Origin: an uncultured Bacteroidota bacterium
GTDB taxonomy: Bacteria; Bacteroidota; Bacteroidia; Flavobacteriales; Flavobacteriaceae
Direction of reading: 5' to 3'
Length of the DNA: 64,000 nucleotides
Assembly (NCBI GenBank): GCA_902598305.1
Contig: CACKBL010000007.1
Location: 59,264 to 123,263 of the forward strand
The position numbers were made by a program, and so were the translations under genes. This document shows, piece by piece, positions 8,156 through 20,389 of this stretch (positions within the stretch are counted from its first letter, which is position 1; every line of letters starts with the position of its first letter). Below the pieces are notes generated by a model, which saw nothing but the letters and a program-made list of their open reading frames with translations, was not told where the DNA came from and did no database searches.

Positions 8156-9346
8156 TTATTTTATGACTTCTTGAACTTTATCAGCAGCTTCTTTAAAATC
8201 AATTGCTGAAAGTACATTTAAATTTGAATTATCAATAATTTCTTTAGCTATATCTGAATTTGTCCCTTGAAGTCGGACTATAATTGGGACATTTATATTT
8301 TTAATATTTTTATATGCCTCAACTATGCCATTAGCAACTCTATCACACCGAACTATTCCACCAAAAATATTTATAAGAATTGCTTTAACGCTTGGATCTT
8401 TAAGAATAATTCTAAATCCTTTTTCAACTCTTTCCGCATCTGCTGTACCGCCAACATCAAGAAAATTCGAGGGTGAGCCTCCTGCTTGTTTAATTAAATC
8501 CATAGTAGCCATTGCAAGACCGGCTCCATTTACCATGCAACCGACATTTCCATCTAGGTCAATATAATTAAGGCCTGCGTTATCAGCCTCAACCTCTATG
8601 GGGTTTTCTTCCGTTAAATCTCTTAAATCTGAGTAATCTGGGTGCCGAAATAAAGCGTTGTTGTCAATCGTTACTTTAGAGTCAACCACAATTATTTTGT
8701 CATCAGATGTTTTAAGAAGTGGATTTATTTCAAACAATGATGAATCTGACTTGACATATGCTTTATATAACGAAAAGATAAATTTTGTCATATCTTTAAA
8801 AGCGTCTCCCTTAAGACCTAAATTGAATGCAATCTGCCTAGCTTGAAATTTTTGCAAACCAATTGTAGGATTTACTGTTTCTTTAAAAATCAATTCAGGG
8901 GTTGTTTCAGCAACCTTTTCGATGTCCATTCCCCCTTCAGTGGAGTACATTATAATATTTTTACAATTTTTTCTATCCAACAAAATTGACATATAGAATT
9001 CTTTAGTTTCCGATTCACCTGGATAATAAACATCCTCTGCGATAAGGATTTTTCTTACTTTTTTTCCTTCAGGAGGGGTTTGTGGTGTTATAAGCATCAT
9101 TCCTATCATTTTTTTAGCAATTTCTTTTACTTCATCTAATGATTTTGCGATTTTAACTCCACCTCCCTTACCTCTACCTCCAGCGTGAATTTGCGCCTTA
9201 ATTACATATATATTAGTACCAGTTTCTTTATTCAATTTTTGGGCAGCTATAAAGGCATCGTCTGCATTGCTGACAACTATTCCTTTTTGTGTAGAAACGC
9301 CGTAGCTGGCTAAAATTTCTTTTCCTTGGTACTCGTGCAAATTCAT
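8156..9346 (-). CDS. sucC: Succinyl-CoA synthetase, ADP-forming, beta subunit
   Basis: SucC carries the ATP-grasp and part of the active site of the TCA-cycle enzyme that interconverts succinyl-CoA and succinate with substrate-level phosphorylation. It begins with the characteristic MNLHEYQGKEILASYGV and has VIKAQIHAGGRGKGGGVK (about 47-65), the metal/ATP site ALFEINPLL-like SLFEINPLL, CMVNGAGLAMATMD and the C-terminal GGIVRCDRVANGI loop. At 396 residues it is full length. The alpha subunit gene sucD is not adjacent in this window, which is common in Flavobacteriia. A TAnnTTTG box (9363-9370) lies 16 nt before the ATG. Confidence 0.97.
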   Translation of the reverse strand: MNLHEYQGKEILASYGVSTQKGIVVSNADDAFIAAQKLNKETGTNIYVIKAQIHAGGRGKGGGVKIAKSLDEVKEIAKKMIGMMLITPQTPPEGKKVRKILIAEDVYYPGESETKEFYMSILLDRKNCKNIIMYSTEGGMDIEKVAETTPELIFKETVNPTIGLQKFQARQIAFNLGLKGDAFKDMTKFIFSLYKAYVKSDSSLFEINPLLKTSDDKIIVVDSKVTIDNNALFRHPDYSDLRDLTEENPIEVEADNAGLNYIDLDGNVGCMVNGAGLAMATMDLIKQAGGSPSNFLDVGGTADAERVEKGFRIILKDPSVKAILINIFGGIVRCDRVANGIVEAYKNIKNINVPIIVRLQGTNSDIAKEIIDNSNLNVLSAIDFKEAADKVQEVIK

Positions 9347-9362
9347 AATAAACTCTTTCGTA

Positions 9363-9370
9363 CAAAAATA
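9363..9370 (-). promoter_or_regulatory. -7 promoter element TATTTTTG for sucC
   Basis: The minus strand reads TATTTTTG, an exact TAnnTTTG match, 16 nt upstream of the sucC ATG at 9346. I see no TTG/TTTG at the right distance for a -33 box. Confidence 0.4.
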
Positions 9371-9461
9371 TAAAATTCTATTGCCCTTGCTATAAAATTT
9401 ACTTTAGAATAATGTTTTAAATGTAACAATAATTTGAAATTTTAATATTTTACAAAAAGTA

Positions 9462-9494
9462 TTTGTTACAAATTTCTATAAGATGTTACTTTTG
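9462..9494 (+). promoter_or_regulatory. Promoter of lysA (TTTG, 21 nt, TACTTTTG)
   Basis: TTTG at 9462-9465 and TACTTTTG at 9487-9494 match both boxes of the Bacteroidota housekeeping promoter, with 21-nt spacing. The ATG of lysA follows 17 nt after the -7 box, giving a leader of roughly ten bases. Confidence 0.65.
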
Positions 9495-9511
9495 CACTTG
9501 AATTTGGTAAA

Positions 9512-10747
9512 ATGAAAAGTCAACAATTATTAAAAATTGCAAAAGATTTTGGGGGGCCTATTTACATTTATGACTCAGAAAAAATAATGAAGCAATACAA
9601 AAAACTCAAATTAGCTTTTAGAAATGTAAAAAATTTGAGTATTAATTATGCAGCAAAAGCGCTTAGCAATGTAAATATTTTAAAATACTTAAATCAACTC
9701 GGTGCCGGACTAGACACTGTTTCATTGCAAGAAGTGGAACTTGGTCTCAAAGCAGGTTTCAATCCTGGAAATATAATTTATACACCAAATGGTGTATCTA
9801 TAGATGAGATTGAAAAAGTCGTTTCATATGGAGCACAAATAAATATTGATAATCTTGCAATGTTGGAACAATTTGGAAACAAACATCCTTCCGTTCCAGT
9901 ATGTATAAGAATAAATCCGCATGTAATGGCAGGAGGAAACAATAATATTTCTGTAGGTCACATTGATTCGAAATTTGGCATATCAATACATCAAATACCA
10001 CATTTATTAAGGATTGTGGAAAATACTAAGATGAATATAAATGGAATTCACATGCACACAGGAAGCGATATTTTGGATATAGAAGTCTTCTTGCACGCAT
10101 CTGAAATTCTTTTTAATACTGCTAGAAAATTTAAAAAATTATCATTTATAGATTTTGGCTCCGGATTCAAAGTTCCATACAAAAAAGGAGATATTGAAAC
10201 TAATATCGAAGAACTTGGAGAAAAATTAAGTGTTAGATTTAATGAGTTTTGTAGAAATTATGGTAGTGAATTAACTCTAGTTTTTGAGCCTGGAAAGTAT
10301 TTAGTTAGTGAGGCAGGATATTTTATCAGTAAAGTAAATTCTGTAAAACAGACTACTTCTACAGTATTTGCACAAGTTGAAAGTGGTTTTAATCATCTTA
10401 TGAGACCCATGTTTTATGGATCTTATCATGAAATTGAAAACTTATCGAATCCTACGGGAGAAGAAAGATTTTATTCTGTGGTTGGATATATTTGTGAAAC
10501 CGATACATTTGGAAGTAATCGTAAAATAAGTGAGATTAAAGAAGGTGATTATCTTGTATTTAAAAATGCTGGGGCTTATTGTTTTTCTATGTCTAGCAAT
10601 TATAATTCTAGATACAAACCAAAAGAAATTCTTTGGATAGGTGGTGAAGGACATCTTATAAGAAGGGAAGAAAAATTTGACGATTTAATTCGAAATCAAG
10701 TTGAATTGAGCAATGATATTTTGGCAAATTCAATAAATAATACCTGA
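9512..10747 (+). CDS. lysA: Diaminopimelate decarboxylase
   Basis: This PLP enzyme makes L-lysine from meso-diaminopimelate, the last step of lysine synthesis. It has a fold-type III alanine-racemase-like barrel. The PLP lysine lies in NYAAKAL (Lys49); further motifs are INPHVMAGG, HMHTGSDI, the glycine-rich phosphate loop DFGSGFKVPY, the family motif FEPGKYLVSEAGY and the C-terminal active-site sequence CETDTF (328-333). The length of 411 residues is normal. The gene is alone on the plus strand between divergent sucC and convergent mnmA, whose 3' end it overlaps by 18 bases. Its promoter is one of the clearest in the window. Confidence 0.95.
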   Translation: MKSQQLLKIAKDFGGPIYIYDSEKIMKQYKKLKLAFRNVKNLSINYAAKALSNVNILKYLNQLGAGLDTVSLQEVELGLKAGFNPGNIIYTPNGVSIDEIEKVVSYGAQINIDNLAMLEQFGNKHPSVPVCIRINPHVMAGGNNNISVGHIDSKFGISIHQIPHLLRIVENTKMNINGIHMHTGSDILDIEVFLHASEILFNTARKFKKLSFIDFGSGFKVPYKKGDIETNIEELGEKLSVRFNEFCRNYGSELTLVFEPGKYLVSEAGYFISKVNSVKQTTSTVFAQVESGFNHLMRPMFYGSYHEIENLSNPTGEERFYSVVGYICETDTFGSNRKISEIKEGDYLVFKNAGAYCFSMSSNYNSRYKPKEILWIGGEGHLIRREEKFDDLIRNQVELSNDILANSINNT

Positions 10748-11917
10748 GCCAATTAATTCTTTTCCCTTGTACCAAGCGGCAAATTGACCACTTGATATGG
10801 CCTTTTGTTTTTTATCAAAAATCAAGTAAAGACCATTTTGATCTCTAAAAATTCGAGCTGGTTTTAAAGTTTGTCTATATCTTATTCTCGCTAAAATTTT
10901 TTTAGAAGAGTTTAAACTAATTTTTAAATCAGGTCTTACCCAATTAATATCGTTATTCCTAATTAAAAGACCTTGTCTATATAATCCTGGATGATTCTTT
11001 CCTTCGCCAACATAAATAATATTTTTTTTTATATCCTTTTCAATAACAAATAAAGGACTTTTAAATCCTCCAACTTGCAACCCCTTTCTTTGGCCTATAG
11101 TAAAGAAATGTGCCCCGTTATGATAGCCTATCATTTCCCCGTCTGCTTCGGTATATTTATATTTTTCAACAGAACTTTTTAGAAAATCATCATTTTTTTT
11201 GCCTTTTACACTCTTTTTAAAAATCTTTTCATCTGGGGCTACTTTGATAATTTTACCCCTCTTGATTTTTAATTTTTGTTGAAGAAATTCTGGTAATTTG
11301 ATTTTACCAACAAAACACAACCCCTGAGAGTCTTTTTTATTTGCAGTTATAAGACCATTTTCCTTTGCTATTTTCCTGACATCAGCTTTTTTTAGGTCTC
11401 CTATAGGAAATAGCACCTTTGATAATTGAACTTGATTCAACTGGCATAAAAAATAGGACTGGTCTTTTGTCTTATCAATACCCTGTATTAATCTATAAAT
11501 ATTTTTATTTCCTTTTTTAGATTCTTTTTTTCTACAATAGTGACCAGTTGCAATGAAGTCAGCACCTAGTGATTCAGATTTTGAAAGAAAAATATCGAAC
11601 TTTATTTCTTTATTACATAAAACATCAGGATTAGGTGTTCTACCTTCTTTATATTCTCGAAACATATAATCGACAATTCTGTTTTTGTACTCTTTGCTCA
11701 AGTCAATAACTTGAAAGGGAATTCCTAATTTTTCACTTATAATTAAAGCATCATTACTGTCTTCTAGCCATGGACATTCATTAGAAATAGTAACAGATTC
11801 ATCATGCCAATTTTTCATGAAAATTCCAATAACATGATACCCTTGCTTTTTTAGAATCAGAGCTGCAACACTTGAATCAACTCCCCCAGAAAGAGCTACA
11901 ATTACTTTTTTGCTCAT
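10730..11917 (-). CDS. mnmA: tRNA-specific 2-thiouridylase
   Basis: MnmA installs the 2-thio group on U34 of tRNA-Lys, -Glu and -Gln, using ATP to adenylate the base and a persulfide sulfur donor. The PP-loop SGGVDSS (residues 10-16) binds ATP. The catalytic cysteines are Cys101 in CNKEIKFD and Cys201 in GLCFVGKI. KTKDQSYFL and FFTIGQRKGLQVGG are further family signatures. At 395 residues it is complete. It lies 12 nt after yidC at the end of a long minus-strand run and overlaps the end of lysA. Confidence 0.97.
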   Translation of the reverse strand: MSKKVIVALSGGVDSSVAALILKKQGYHVIGIFMKNWHDESVTISNECPWLEDSNDALIISEKLGIPFQVIDLSKEYKNRIVDYMFREYKEGRTPNPDVLCNKEIKFDIFLSKSESLGADFIATGHYCRKKESKKGNKNIYRLIQGIDKTKDQSYFLCQLNQVQLSKVLFPIGDLKKADVRKIAKENGLITANKKDSQGLCFVGKIKLPEFLQQKLKIKRGKIIKVAPDEKIFKKSVKGKKNDDFLKSSVEKYKYTEADGEMIGYHNGAHFFTIGQRKGLQVGGFKSPLFVIEKDIKKNIIYVGEGKNHPGLYRQGLLIRNNDINWVRPDLKISLNSSKKILARIRYRQTLKPARIFRDQNGLYLIFDKKQKAISSGQFAAWYKGKELIGSGIIY

Positions 11918-11929
11918 TTTAATGTAAGC

Positions 11930-13744
11930 TTATCTTTTGCTATTTAAACGTTTTTGTTTTTCAGCCTGCTCCATTGCCTTTTGAAGTCTGGCACTAAATC
12001 CTGATACTTTTCTTGGTTTCTTTTTGTTTTCTTCAATTTGGAGTAAAATTTTACTTTCACTAACAACAAAGTTTTTTATAACAACCATCAAAAGTATGGT
12101 TAACAAATTTGACACAAAGTAATATAAACTTAGTCCACTTGAGTAATTGTTAAAGAAAAAAAGCATCATTAAAGGCATTAAATACATAATAAACTTCATG
12201 TTTGGCATTCCGGGCTGTGGAGGTGGTTGTTGTTGTCCCATTGTCATCATCGTATAAATAAAAATTGCTACAGATGCTAAAATCGGAAATAAACTTATAT
12301 GATCTCCATAAAAAGGTACATTGAATGGTAATTCTAAAATAGAATCGTAAGAAGACAAATCATCAGCCCATAAAAAGCTTTTTTGTCTTAGAGCGAATGC
12401 AACCGGAAAAAAACTAAATAATGCATAAAAAACTGGTAACTGAACTAATGCTGGTAAACAACCTGACATTGGGTTTGCGCCAGCCCGGGAATAAAGTGAC
12501 ATTGTTTCTTGTTGTCGTTTAACAGCATCCTTAGAAAACTTTTTATTTATCTCCTCTATTTCTGGCCTTAGTATTTTCATCTTTACTTGAGAGACATACG
12601 ACCGATATGTTACGGGTGACATTGCTAGTCGTACTATAATAGTCATAATGATTATTGAAATACCAAATGGCATAAAAGAACTAATAAAATTAAAGAGAGG
12701 AATGAAAATATACTTATTAATCCACCCAAATATGCCCCAGCCATAGTTTACACTTTTCTCAATACCTATTTTGTAATTCGAAAGTGTAGAATACTGTGAG
12801 GGACCAAAATACCATTTAAATTTAAAATCAAAATCTCCATTATTCTTAAGTGGAATAACAGAACTATAAAACTTAGTATATTTTTCTTTTTTATCCTCTG
12901 ACTGAACTAAATTTTCAGATTTAAGAAACACATTACTAATTTTTTTATCTGGAATTAAAATCGAATTAAAAAAATGTTGTTTGTAGCTTATCCACTGGAT
13001 TTCATCAACTTTCTTTTCATCAGTACCAGAAATACTGAGCTCATTTACTTTACCATTTTCGTATCCATAAGTAAGTTCAGTATATCTATTTTCATACTCC
13101 ACACTTCTGGAATTTCTAAATGATTTTAAACTCCATTCAAGTCTATTTAACTCTGAAGCGTCAACAAAACTTTGCAAATTTGATGAAGTTATAGAGTAAT
13201 CTAAAAGATAAGAATCAGGTAATAAAGAGTATTGAAATTCTATCCATCTATCTTGGCTGAAAAACGCTCGCATTGTTAGTTTCTCTTTTGAAGATTTGTT
13301 TTTATTTATTTCAAAGTTCAATTTGGATGTATTGATTTGTCTTCCATCTTTTAGTTTAAAAATTAAATTCGTGGTTTGGTTGTTTTCTACCAAGTTAAGC
13401 GGCTCTTTTAAGTAGTTGTCAAACTTTTTAAGATTAGCTTTAGTAATTTGCCCCCCCTTGCTAGAAATTACTATTTTAATCAAATTATTTTCTAATTGAT
13501 AAAACTCCTCCTCTTTTACAGTTGAGAAATTTAAATTTTCAACACCAAGTGATTCTTTTATGGTTTGCTTAGAATTTTGATTTGACAACTTATTTTCAGA
13601 TTCATTCAGACTTTCACTTTCTGATTTAACCTTAGCCTGATTATTTAAATTTTGTTCTTGTTGACGCATAAGCATCCAAGTCATAATTAGGGCAATTAAA
13701 ACGAATCCGATTAGTTGATATGGATCTAATTTTTTTTCTTCCAT
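11930..13744 (-). CDS. yidC: Membrane protein insertase YidC
   Basis: YidC inserts and folds inner-membrane proteins, alone or with SecYEG. The 604-residue form has one N-terminal helix (about 9-26), a large periplasmic beta-sandwich domain (about 70-345) as in other Gram-negative bacteria, and then the conserved helical core starting GWGIFGWINKYIFIPLFNF. Family motifs include RLAMSPVTYRSYVSQVKM and GANPMSGCLPALVQLPVFYALF, followed by two terminal helices and a basic tail ending KQKRLNSKR. It starts one base after pyrG and precedes mnmA by 12 nt. ftsY, the SRP receptor, lies in the same minus-strand run. Confidence 0.97.
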   Translation of the reverse strand: MEEKKLDPYQLIGFVLIALIMTWMLMRQQEQNLNNQAKVKSESESLNESENKLSNQNSKQTIKESLGVENLNFSTVKEEEFYQLENNLIKIVISSKGGQITKANLKKFDNYLKEPLNLVENNQTTNLIFKLKDGRQINTSKLNFEINKNKSSKEKLTMRAFFSQDRWIEFQYSLLPDSYLLDYSITSSNLQSFVDASELNRLEWSLKSFRNSRSVEYENRYTELTYGYENGKVNELSISGTDEKKVDEIQWISYKQHFFNSILIPDKKISNVFLKSENLVQSEDKKEKYTKFYSSVIPLKNNGDFDFKFKWYFGPSQYSTLSNYKIGIEKSVNYGWGIFGWINKYIFIPLFNFISSFMPFGISIIIMTIIVRLAMSPVTYRSYVSQVKMKILRPEIEEINKKFSKDAVKRQQETMSLYSRAGANPMSGCLPALVQLPVFYALFSFFPVAFALRQKSFLWADDLSSYDSILELPFNVPFYGDHISLFPILASVAIFIYTMMTMGQQQPPPQPGMPNMKFIMYLMPLMMLFFFNNYSSGLSLYYFVSNLLTILLMVVIKNFVVSESKILLQIEENKKKPRKVSGFSARLQKAMEQAEKQKRLNSKR

Positions 13745-13745
13745 A

Positions 13746-15437
<1,692 letters not shown>

Positions 15438-17165
15438 TTATTTCTTGATTTCTATTATATCATAGTCTCTGTTTTGAAGAATATAAAAACCAAAATTGGA
15501 AAACCCACCACCCTTATCTGGCAGGTATTTGAATTTGTTTTCTATATAATTCGTTTCTTCTATTTTATCACTATATATTTTATTTTGATAAGCCAATCTT
15601 AGTATTACATCCATGGTAACATCAAAAGCGCGATAACTTTCTTTGGAAGGATAATCCCCATACTTTTTTAAAAATTTTTCTTTAAATTTTTTTCTTTCAT
15701 TTGTTTCCCTTGGAAAATTATCATTTAGGTATGTGAATTTAATATTACCTAAGTGTTTTCTAGAAATATTTACATTATCATAAATTGTTGTTCTTAAACT
15801 TGAAAAAAGTTGAACATCTCTGTCTTTCCCTACCTGTGAGTTCAGTAATGATGTTACGTTTGCTGCCAAACCTAAATTTTGTGATTCAAAAATTACTTGA
15901 TTTTTTAATGAATCTACAAGAAGAGAATCTATTAACTCAGGTATTACAAATCCACTTTTTTCTGATTCCACAAAATGCGCCTTTGAAAATATCTTTTTAA
16001 ATTCTTCAGCAATTTTAAAATTCATGCTGTCCGTAATAATGACTAAGTTTTGGGTTGTATCAATTTCATTTTTTATATAATTCATCATTACCTTTCTCAA
16101 TCTTCTAAGGCGACCAACAGATTGAAAGAGATTTTTATTTCCATCTATTTCCTTTGTGGATAATGGAGAAATAATCGGTATATCTGATATTTGAATGTTT
16201 TTTGAAAAAAAATCAAAATTTTTAGGAATCAAAGGCCCAATGATAGCATTAATTCCTTTCCACTTAATTGAAGATATCTTTTCATCAATTACGCTTAAAT
16301 CATTTTGCGTATCAATAACATGAATTTTTGTTTTAATTCCAAGGGAGTCGCAAAAGTCCTTTGCCATTTCCATACCAAAATAGAAGTCAGTAGAAATTGT
16401 ATGTAAATTTCTTTTAGAAAGCTTAATGTTGGTTTTTTCAACAGAATCAAATTCTATTTCCTTGATTTTGAAGGGTAAAAAGCATACTAATTGTAAATAG
16501 TTATTTGAAAAAAAAGAATCCTTAAGGGAAATTCTCTCATATAGTAAACCATTTTTTACATCGAAGTTGCCCTTAAACTGGTTAGGTATTTTTAATATGT
16601 GCTCTTGTTCAGGTTGAGTATTAGTGAAACGAGGATTATATGTAATTAAACTGTCAATTGAAATTCCAATTTTTTGACTTATTACTGATAAATTTTCATT
16701 CGACTTAACTTTGTAATAATTCATTTCATTTTCGAAATCATGAATAATAGAGTCTTTTCCTGTAGGTAACAATATTTGTTGCCCTACTTTTAATCCACCG
16801 ACTATTTCTGGATTAATTTTTTCTAAGTCACTAATTTTAAGTCCATATTCGTAGGCTAATCTCCACTTGGTTTCTTTTGGTTTTACAAGATGCGTTTTGT
16901 AATTAACCAACTCTGGCTTATCCTCTATAACTTCCTTATATTTAAAGAATGGAATTTGTAATTTCATTTTCCTTTTCAGACCAATCTTATCAATTAAAGG
17001 GTTATACTCTTTGATAGTTTCTATAGAAATATTATACATTTTGGATAAAGAATATAGGGTCTCTTTTTTCTTTACTTTATGAACAATAAATCTATCCGGA
17101 GTGCTTTGAGAAAATGAAAGAAATCCTAATATCAAAAAAAAGAAAAAAAATACTCTCAGCTTCAT
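15438..17165 (-). CDS. Exported LysM protein with periplasmic-binding-protein-like domain (PBP1-LysM)
   Basis: A signal peptide (residues 1-20, ending SFSQ) leads three LysM peptidoglycan-binding repeats: HKVKKKETLYSLSKMYNIS (about 28-72), HLVKPKETKWRLAYEYG (about 88-130) and YYKVKSNENLSVISQKIGIS (about 147-192). The remaining 370 residues resemble a type 1 periplasmic binding fold (AINAIIGPLIP-like NAIIGPLIPKN, then IISPLS and FRAFDVTMDVILRLAYQ-like AFDVTMDVILRLAYQ). This combination is usual in Bacteroidota, where it is often annotated as an amino acid ABC transporter substrate-binding protein. No transporter genes are adjacent, so a cell-wall role is equally likely. It starts one base after guaA. 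Confidence 0.82.
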   Translation of the reverse strand: MKLRVFFFFFLILGFLSFSQSTPDRFIVHKVKKKETLYSLSKMYNISIETIKEYNPLIDKIGLKRKMKLQIPFFKYKEVIEDKPELVNYKTHLVKPKETKWRLAYEYGLKISDLEKINPEIVGGLKVGQQILLPTGKDSIIHDFENEMNYYKVKSNENLSVISQKIGISIDSLITYNPRFTNTQPEQEHILKIPNQFKGNFDVKNGLLYERISLKDSFFSNNYLQLVCFLPFKIKEIEFDSVEKTNIKLSKRNLHTISTDFYFGMEMAKDFCDSLGIKTKIHVIDTQNDLSVIDEKISSIKWKGINAIIGPLIPKNFDFFSKNIQISDIPIISPLSTKEIDGNKNLFQSVGRLRRLRKVMMNYIKNEIDTTQNLVIITDSMNFKIAEEFKKIFSKAHFVESEKSGFVIPELIDSLLVDSLKNQVIFESQNLGLAANVTSLLNSQVGKDRDVQLFSSLRTTIYDNVNISRKHLGNIKFTYLNDNFPRETNERKKFKEKFLKKYGDYPSKESYRAFDVTMDVILRLAYQNKIYSDKIEETNYIENKFKYLPDKGGGFSNFGFYILQNRDYDIIEIKK

Positions 17166-17166
17166 A

Positions 17167-18693
17167 CTACTCCCATTCTATTGTAGATGGTGGTTTAGAA
17201 CTAATATCATAAACAACCCTATTAACCCCTACAACGTTATTAATTATTTTGTTTGAAACTTTTTGAAGAAATTCATAAGGCAAATTAATCCAATCAGCGG
17301 TCATACCGTCAGTAGAGCTGACCGCTCTTAAAACAACACATTTTTCATATGTTCTTTCATCACCCATAACACCAACACTCTGTACTGGTAATAAAATTGC
17401 GCCAGCTTGCCAAATTGAATTATATAGTCCATCTTCTTTCAAACTATTTATAAAAATCGAATCTACCTCTTGTAACAAACTTACTTTTTCAGAAGTTATA
17501 TCTCCCAATATTCGGATACCAAGTCCTGGACCAGGAAAAGGATGACGGTCCAGGATAGAATCATTTATTTTTAATGTTTTACCTACTCTTCTTACTTCAT
17601 CTTTAAAAAGCATCCTAAGAGGCTCTATTATTTTCAATTTCATAAAGTCTGGTAAACCACCAACATTGTGATGCGATTTTATAGTTGCTGAAGGACCCTT
17701 TACAGATTGTGATTCAATTACATCTGGATATATAGTCCCTTGAGCTAGCCATTTAGCATTTTTGATTTTTTTAGCTTCTTCATCAAAAACATCAATGAAT
17801 GTATTGCCAATAACTTTTCTCTTTTCTTCTGGATCGTTAATACCTTTTAGATTATCTAAAAATTGTTTTGTCTTGTCAACACCTATAATATTCAGTCCCA
17901 TATTTTCATACTGACTCAAAACACTATCAAACTCGCCTTTTCTTAAAAGACCATTATTAACAAAAATACATATCAGATCGTCCCCAATAGCTTTATTAAT
18001 TAGAATTGCAGCAACCGAAGAATCAACTCCTCCTGACAATCCCAAAATAACTTTATCGTTTTTTATCTTCTCTTTAATTTTTTTTACTGTCATTTTAACG
18101 AATGAATCTGGAGTCCATGTTTGTTTTATTTTAGATATTTTAACTAAGAAATTTTCTAAAAGCTTAATTCCAAGAGTGGTGTGATAAACCTCAGGATGAA
18201 ATTGAATAGCGTAAGTGTGTTCAGATTTGAACTTAAAAGCAGCATTTAGTACATCTTCCGTACTAGCCAATTTATCTGTTTCTTTAGGTAATTTATTTAT
18301 CGTATCTCCATGACTCATCCAAACTTGAGAGTTATTTTTAAAACCATATAACAAATTATTGGTATCATGAGTAATCAATTTCGCTCGTCCGTATTCTCTA
18401 GTGAAAGATTTTCCTACCTCACCTCCGTAATAATCGGCTAAAAATTGTGCACCATAGCATATTCCAAGAATAGGAACATTTCCCTTAATTTTTGCAATAT
18501 CAATTTTAGGAGCATTTTTAGAATGCACAGAAAAAGGTGAACCCGATAAAATTAAAGCACGATATTCTAATATGTTTTTTGGGAGATTATCAAAACTAAA
18601 TATTTCACAGTAAATATTTAGTTCTCTAACTCTTCTAGCAATTAGTTGGGTATATTGAGATCCGAAATCAATAATTAATACCTTGTATTCCAT
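17167..18693 (-). CDS. guaA: GMP synthase (glutamine-hydrolysing)
   Basis: GuaA converts XMP to GMP with ATP and glutamine. The N-terminal class I amidotransferase has GICYGAQ (Cys79) and FHPEVYHT. The ATP-pyrophosphatase domain has the P-loop GLSGGVDSS followed by [11 protein letters not shown]. The dimerisation/XMP domain shows [15 protein letters not shown] and ends KPPSTIEWE. The length is 508 residues. I start at the ATG at 18693 because the upstream in-frame TTG (18699) adds only two residues and the family begins at this position. With pyrG and purL it is one of three nucleotide-synthesis genes in the window; it abuts the LysM gene by one base. Confidence 0.98.
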   Translation of the reverse strand: MEYKVLIIDFGSQYTQLIARRVRELNIYCEIFSFDNLPKNILEYRALILSGSPFSVHSKNAPKIDIAKIKGNVPILGICYGAQFLADYYGGEVGKSFTREYGRAKLITHDTNNLLYGFKNNSQVWMSHGDTINKLPKETDKLASTEDVLNAAFKFKSEHTYAIQFHPEVYHTTLGIKLLENFLVKISKIKQTWTPDSFVKMTVKKIKEKIKNDKVILGLSGGVDSSVAAILINKAIGDDLICIFVNNGLLRKGEFDSVLSQYENMGLNIIGVDKTKQFLDNLKGINDPEEKRKVIGNTFIDVFDEEAKKIKNAKWLAQGTIYPDVIESQSVKGPSATIKSHHNVGGLPDFMKLKIIEPLRMLFKDEVRRVGKTLKINDSILDRHPFPGPGLGIRILGDITSEKVSLLQEVDSIFINSLKEDGLYNSIWQAGAILLPVQSVGVMGDERTYEKCVVLRAVSSTDGMTADWINLPYEFLQKVSNKIINNVVGVNRVVYDISSKPPSTIEWE

Positions 18694-18743
18694 TCTCAAA
18701 AATACAATTAATCTTCCTTCAAAATAGAGATTAAGTAATTAAA

Positions 18744-20336
18744 TTATTTTAGATCAAGGACCAAAAACTTTTTTTCAAATAAATCAATATTATCAAACAA
18801 ATTTTCAAAAAAAATATCACCATAATGAAGGTAAAAGTCGATAAAATTTATTTTTCTTTCTTGAAAAGTATTGTCAGGATTGATTTCTTTGTGTATATAT
18901 TTTAAATCATTTTCAATGGAACTCATTTTTCTCTTTTGAGCCTTCAATAACCTTTTTTCTAATTTATCAATTCCATTAAATTGTTTTTTCTTTTGTGCAT
19001 TCACAGCTCCCAAAAATGACGAGTCAGTAATTTTAACTATATCATCCAAAACTTTAAACTGTTTTTTTAAAGCATCTTTTAAGAAATCTAAATTTATATC
19101 AATTTTGCTATGCTTTTTAATATTTAGATTAATAAATTCATTTTTTTTAAGAAAAATCTCATTCTCATTTATTAAATATTTATTAATTTTTCTTCTCATT
19201 TTTTGAGTTATAAGCAAAACAGAAACACGAGGATTTATAATTGGAAATACAACACCATGATAGTCAAAAAAACTTTTTAGCTGTAACCAATAAGACATTT
19301 CACTTGGCCCTCCAATGTAGCAAAGATTTGGTAAGATTACTTCTTGAAATAAGGGCCGCATTAAAACGTTTGGAGAGAAATTTTCTGGTCTTTTATTAAG
19401 CTCATTTAACATTTCTTTTTGGGAAAGATTTTTATCAGAAAGAATATATTTTGAGCCTTTTCTCATAATTCTTTCTCTTGAATTAACATTTAAATGAAAT
19501 AAATTAATTTCTCTTGGATTAACTTGAGGAATGTATTTTTCTGAGTATGCCTCTTTAATATTCTTTACTGTCTTATTTACAAACTCTTGACATGTATTAT
19601 TAATCAGCTCGTCTTCCATATAGGAAGAAAATATTTTTTTAAGATCATGAGAATCTGGATCAATTATGATAAGCCCTTTATCTCCAAATAATTGATGAAT
19701 TAGACTTCTAGTTGCACCAGCTAATGTAAATTTATCTTTGTAGGCAGTTGTAATAATTTTTTTAATTCTTTTAGCTTGCTTGTTCGTGGGGAAAAATTTA
19801 AATATTTGATCTAAAAAAGCCTTAAAATCCTCTAATTTCATTCTACCAACGGAACCTTTGGCTTTTGTCGAATAATTTATTTTTTTATCTCTAAAATAAA
19901 CCTCGGATATTTCCTCAAAATCATGGTCTTCAGAAGCTAACCAAAAAACTGGAAGAAAATTATTTTCAGGATATTCTCTTTTCAGTTTTACACACATGTT
20001 TATAACACTAATTATTTTGTATACAAAAAAGATCGGACCAGTTAAAATACTAAGCTGGTGTCCAGTAGTTATTGTAAAAGTTGACTCTTTTGACAAAAGA
20101 TTGATGTTTTTTAAGACTTTTTTGTTCTTTATATCCGAGTATTGAGACAATAGCTCTTTTACTAAAGTATTTCTCTTCGACAAAGAAAAACTTTTCTTCA
20201 ACTCTAACTGTTTTTTAAAGTTTTTAATATCAAAACTTGAATTATAAAAGTTTTTTAAAGCTTTATTCCCATTTAAAAAATCAAATACAAAATCTGAATA
20301 AACTTTAGTTTTCTTTAAATCAATGCGTTTTTTCAA
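18744..20336 (-). CDS. bshC: Bacillithiol biosynthesis cysteine-adding enzyme BshC
   Basis: BshC joins cysteine to glucosaminyl-malate in the last step of bacillithiol synthesis, the low-molecular-weight thiol used in place of glutathione by many Firmicutes and some Bacteroidota. Recognisable segments are TFTITTGHQLSILTGPIFFVYKI (about 92-114), FLPVFWLASEDHDFEEI (about 139-155), LRPLFQEVILPN-like LMRPLFQEVILPNLCYIGGPSEMSYW (about 332-358), and a long lysine-rich coiled coil before the C-terminus. The length of 530 residues is normal. bshA and bshB are not in this window. It sits 50 nt before guaA in the minus-strand run. Confidence 0.92.
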   Translation of the reverse strand: MKKRIDLKKTKVYSDFVFDFLNGNKALKNFYNSSFDIKNFKKQLELKKSFSLSKRNTLVKELLSQYSDIKNKKVLKNINLLSKESTFTITTGHQLSILTGPIFFVYKIISVINMCVKLKREYPENNFLPVFWLASEDHDFEEISEVYFRDKKINYSTKAKGSVGRMKLEDFKAFLDQIFKFFPTNKQAKRIKKIITTAYKDKFTLAGATRSLIHQLFGDKGLIIIDPDSHDLKKIFSSYMEDELINNTCQEFVNKTVKNIKEAYSEKYIPQVNPREINLFHLNVNSRERIMRKGSKYILSDKNLSQKEMLNELNKRPENFSPNVLMRPLFQEVILPNLCYIGGPSEMSYWLQLKSFFDYHGVVFPIINPRVSVLLITQKMRRKINKYLINENEIFLKKNEFINLNIKKHSKIDINLDFLKDALKKQFKVLDDIVKITDSSFLGAVNAQKKKQFNGIDKLEKRLLKAQKRKMSSIENDLKYIHKEINPDNTFQERKINFIDFYLHYGDIFFENLFDNIDLFEKKFLVLDLK

Positions 20337-20389
20337 TTTTTAAAATTTAATCTAAATGTAAGTTAAAAAAGTATTATTTAAATTTTGTT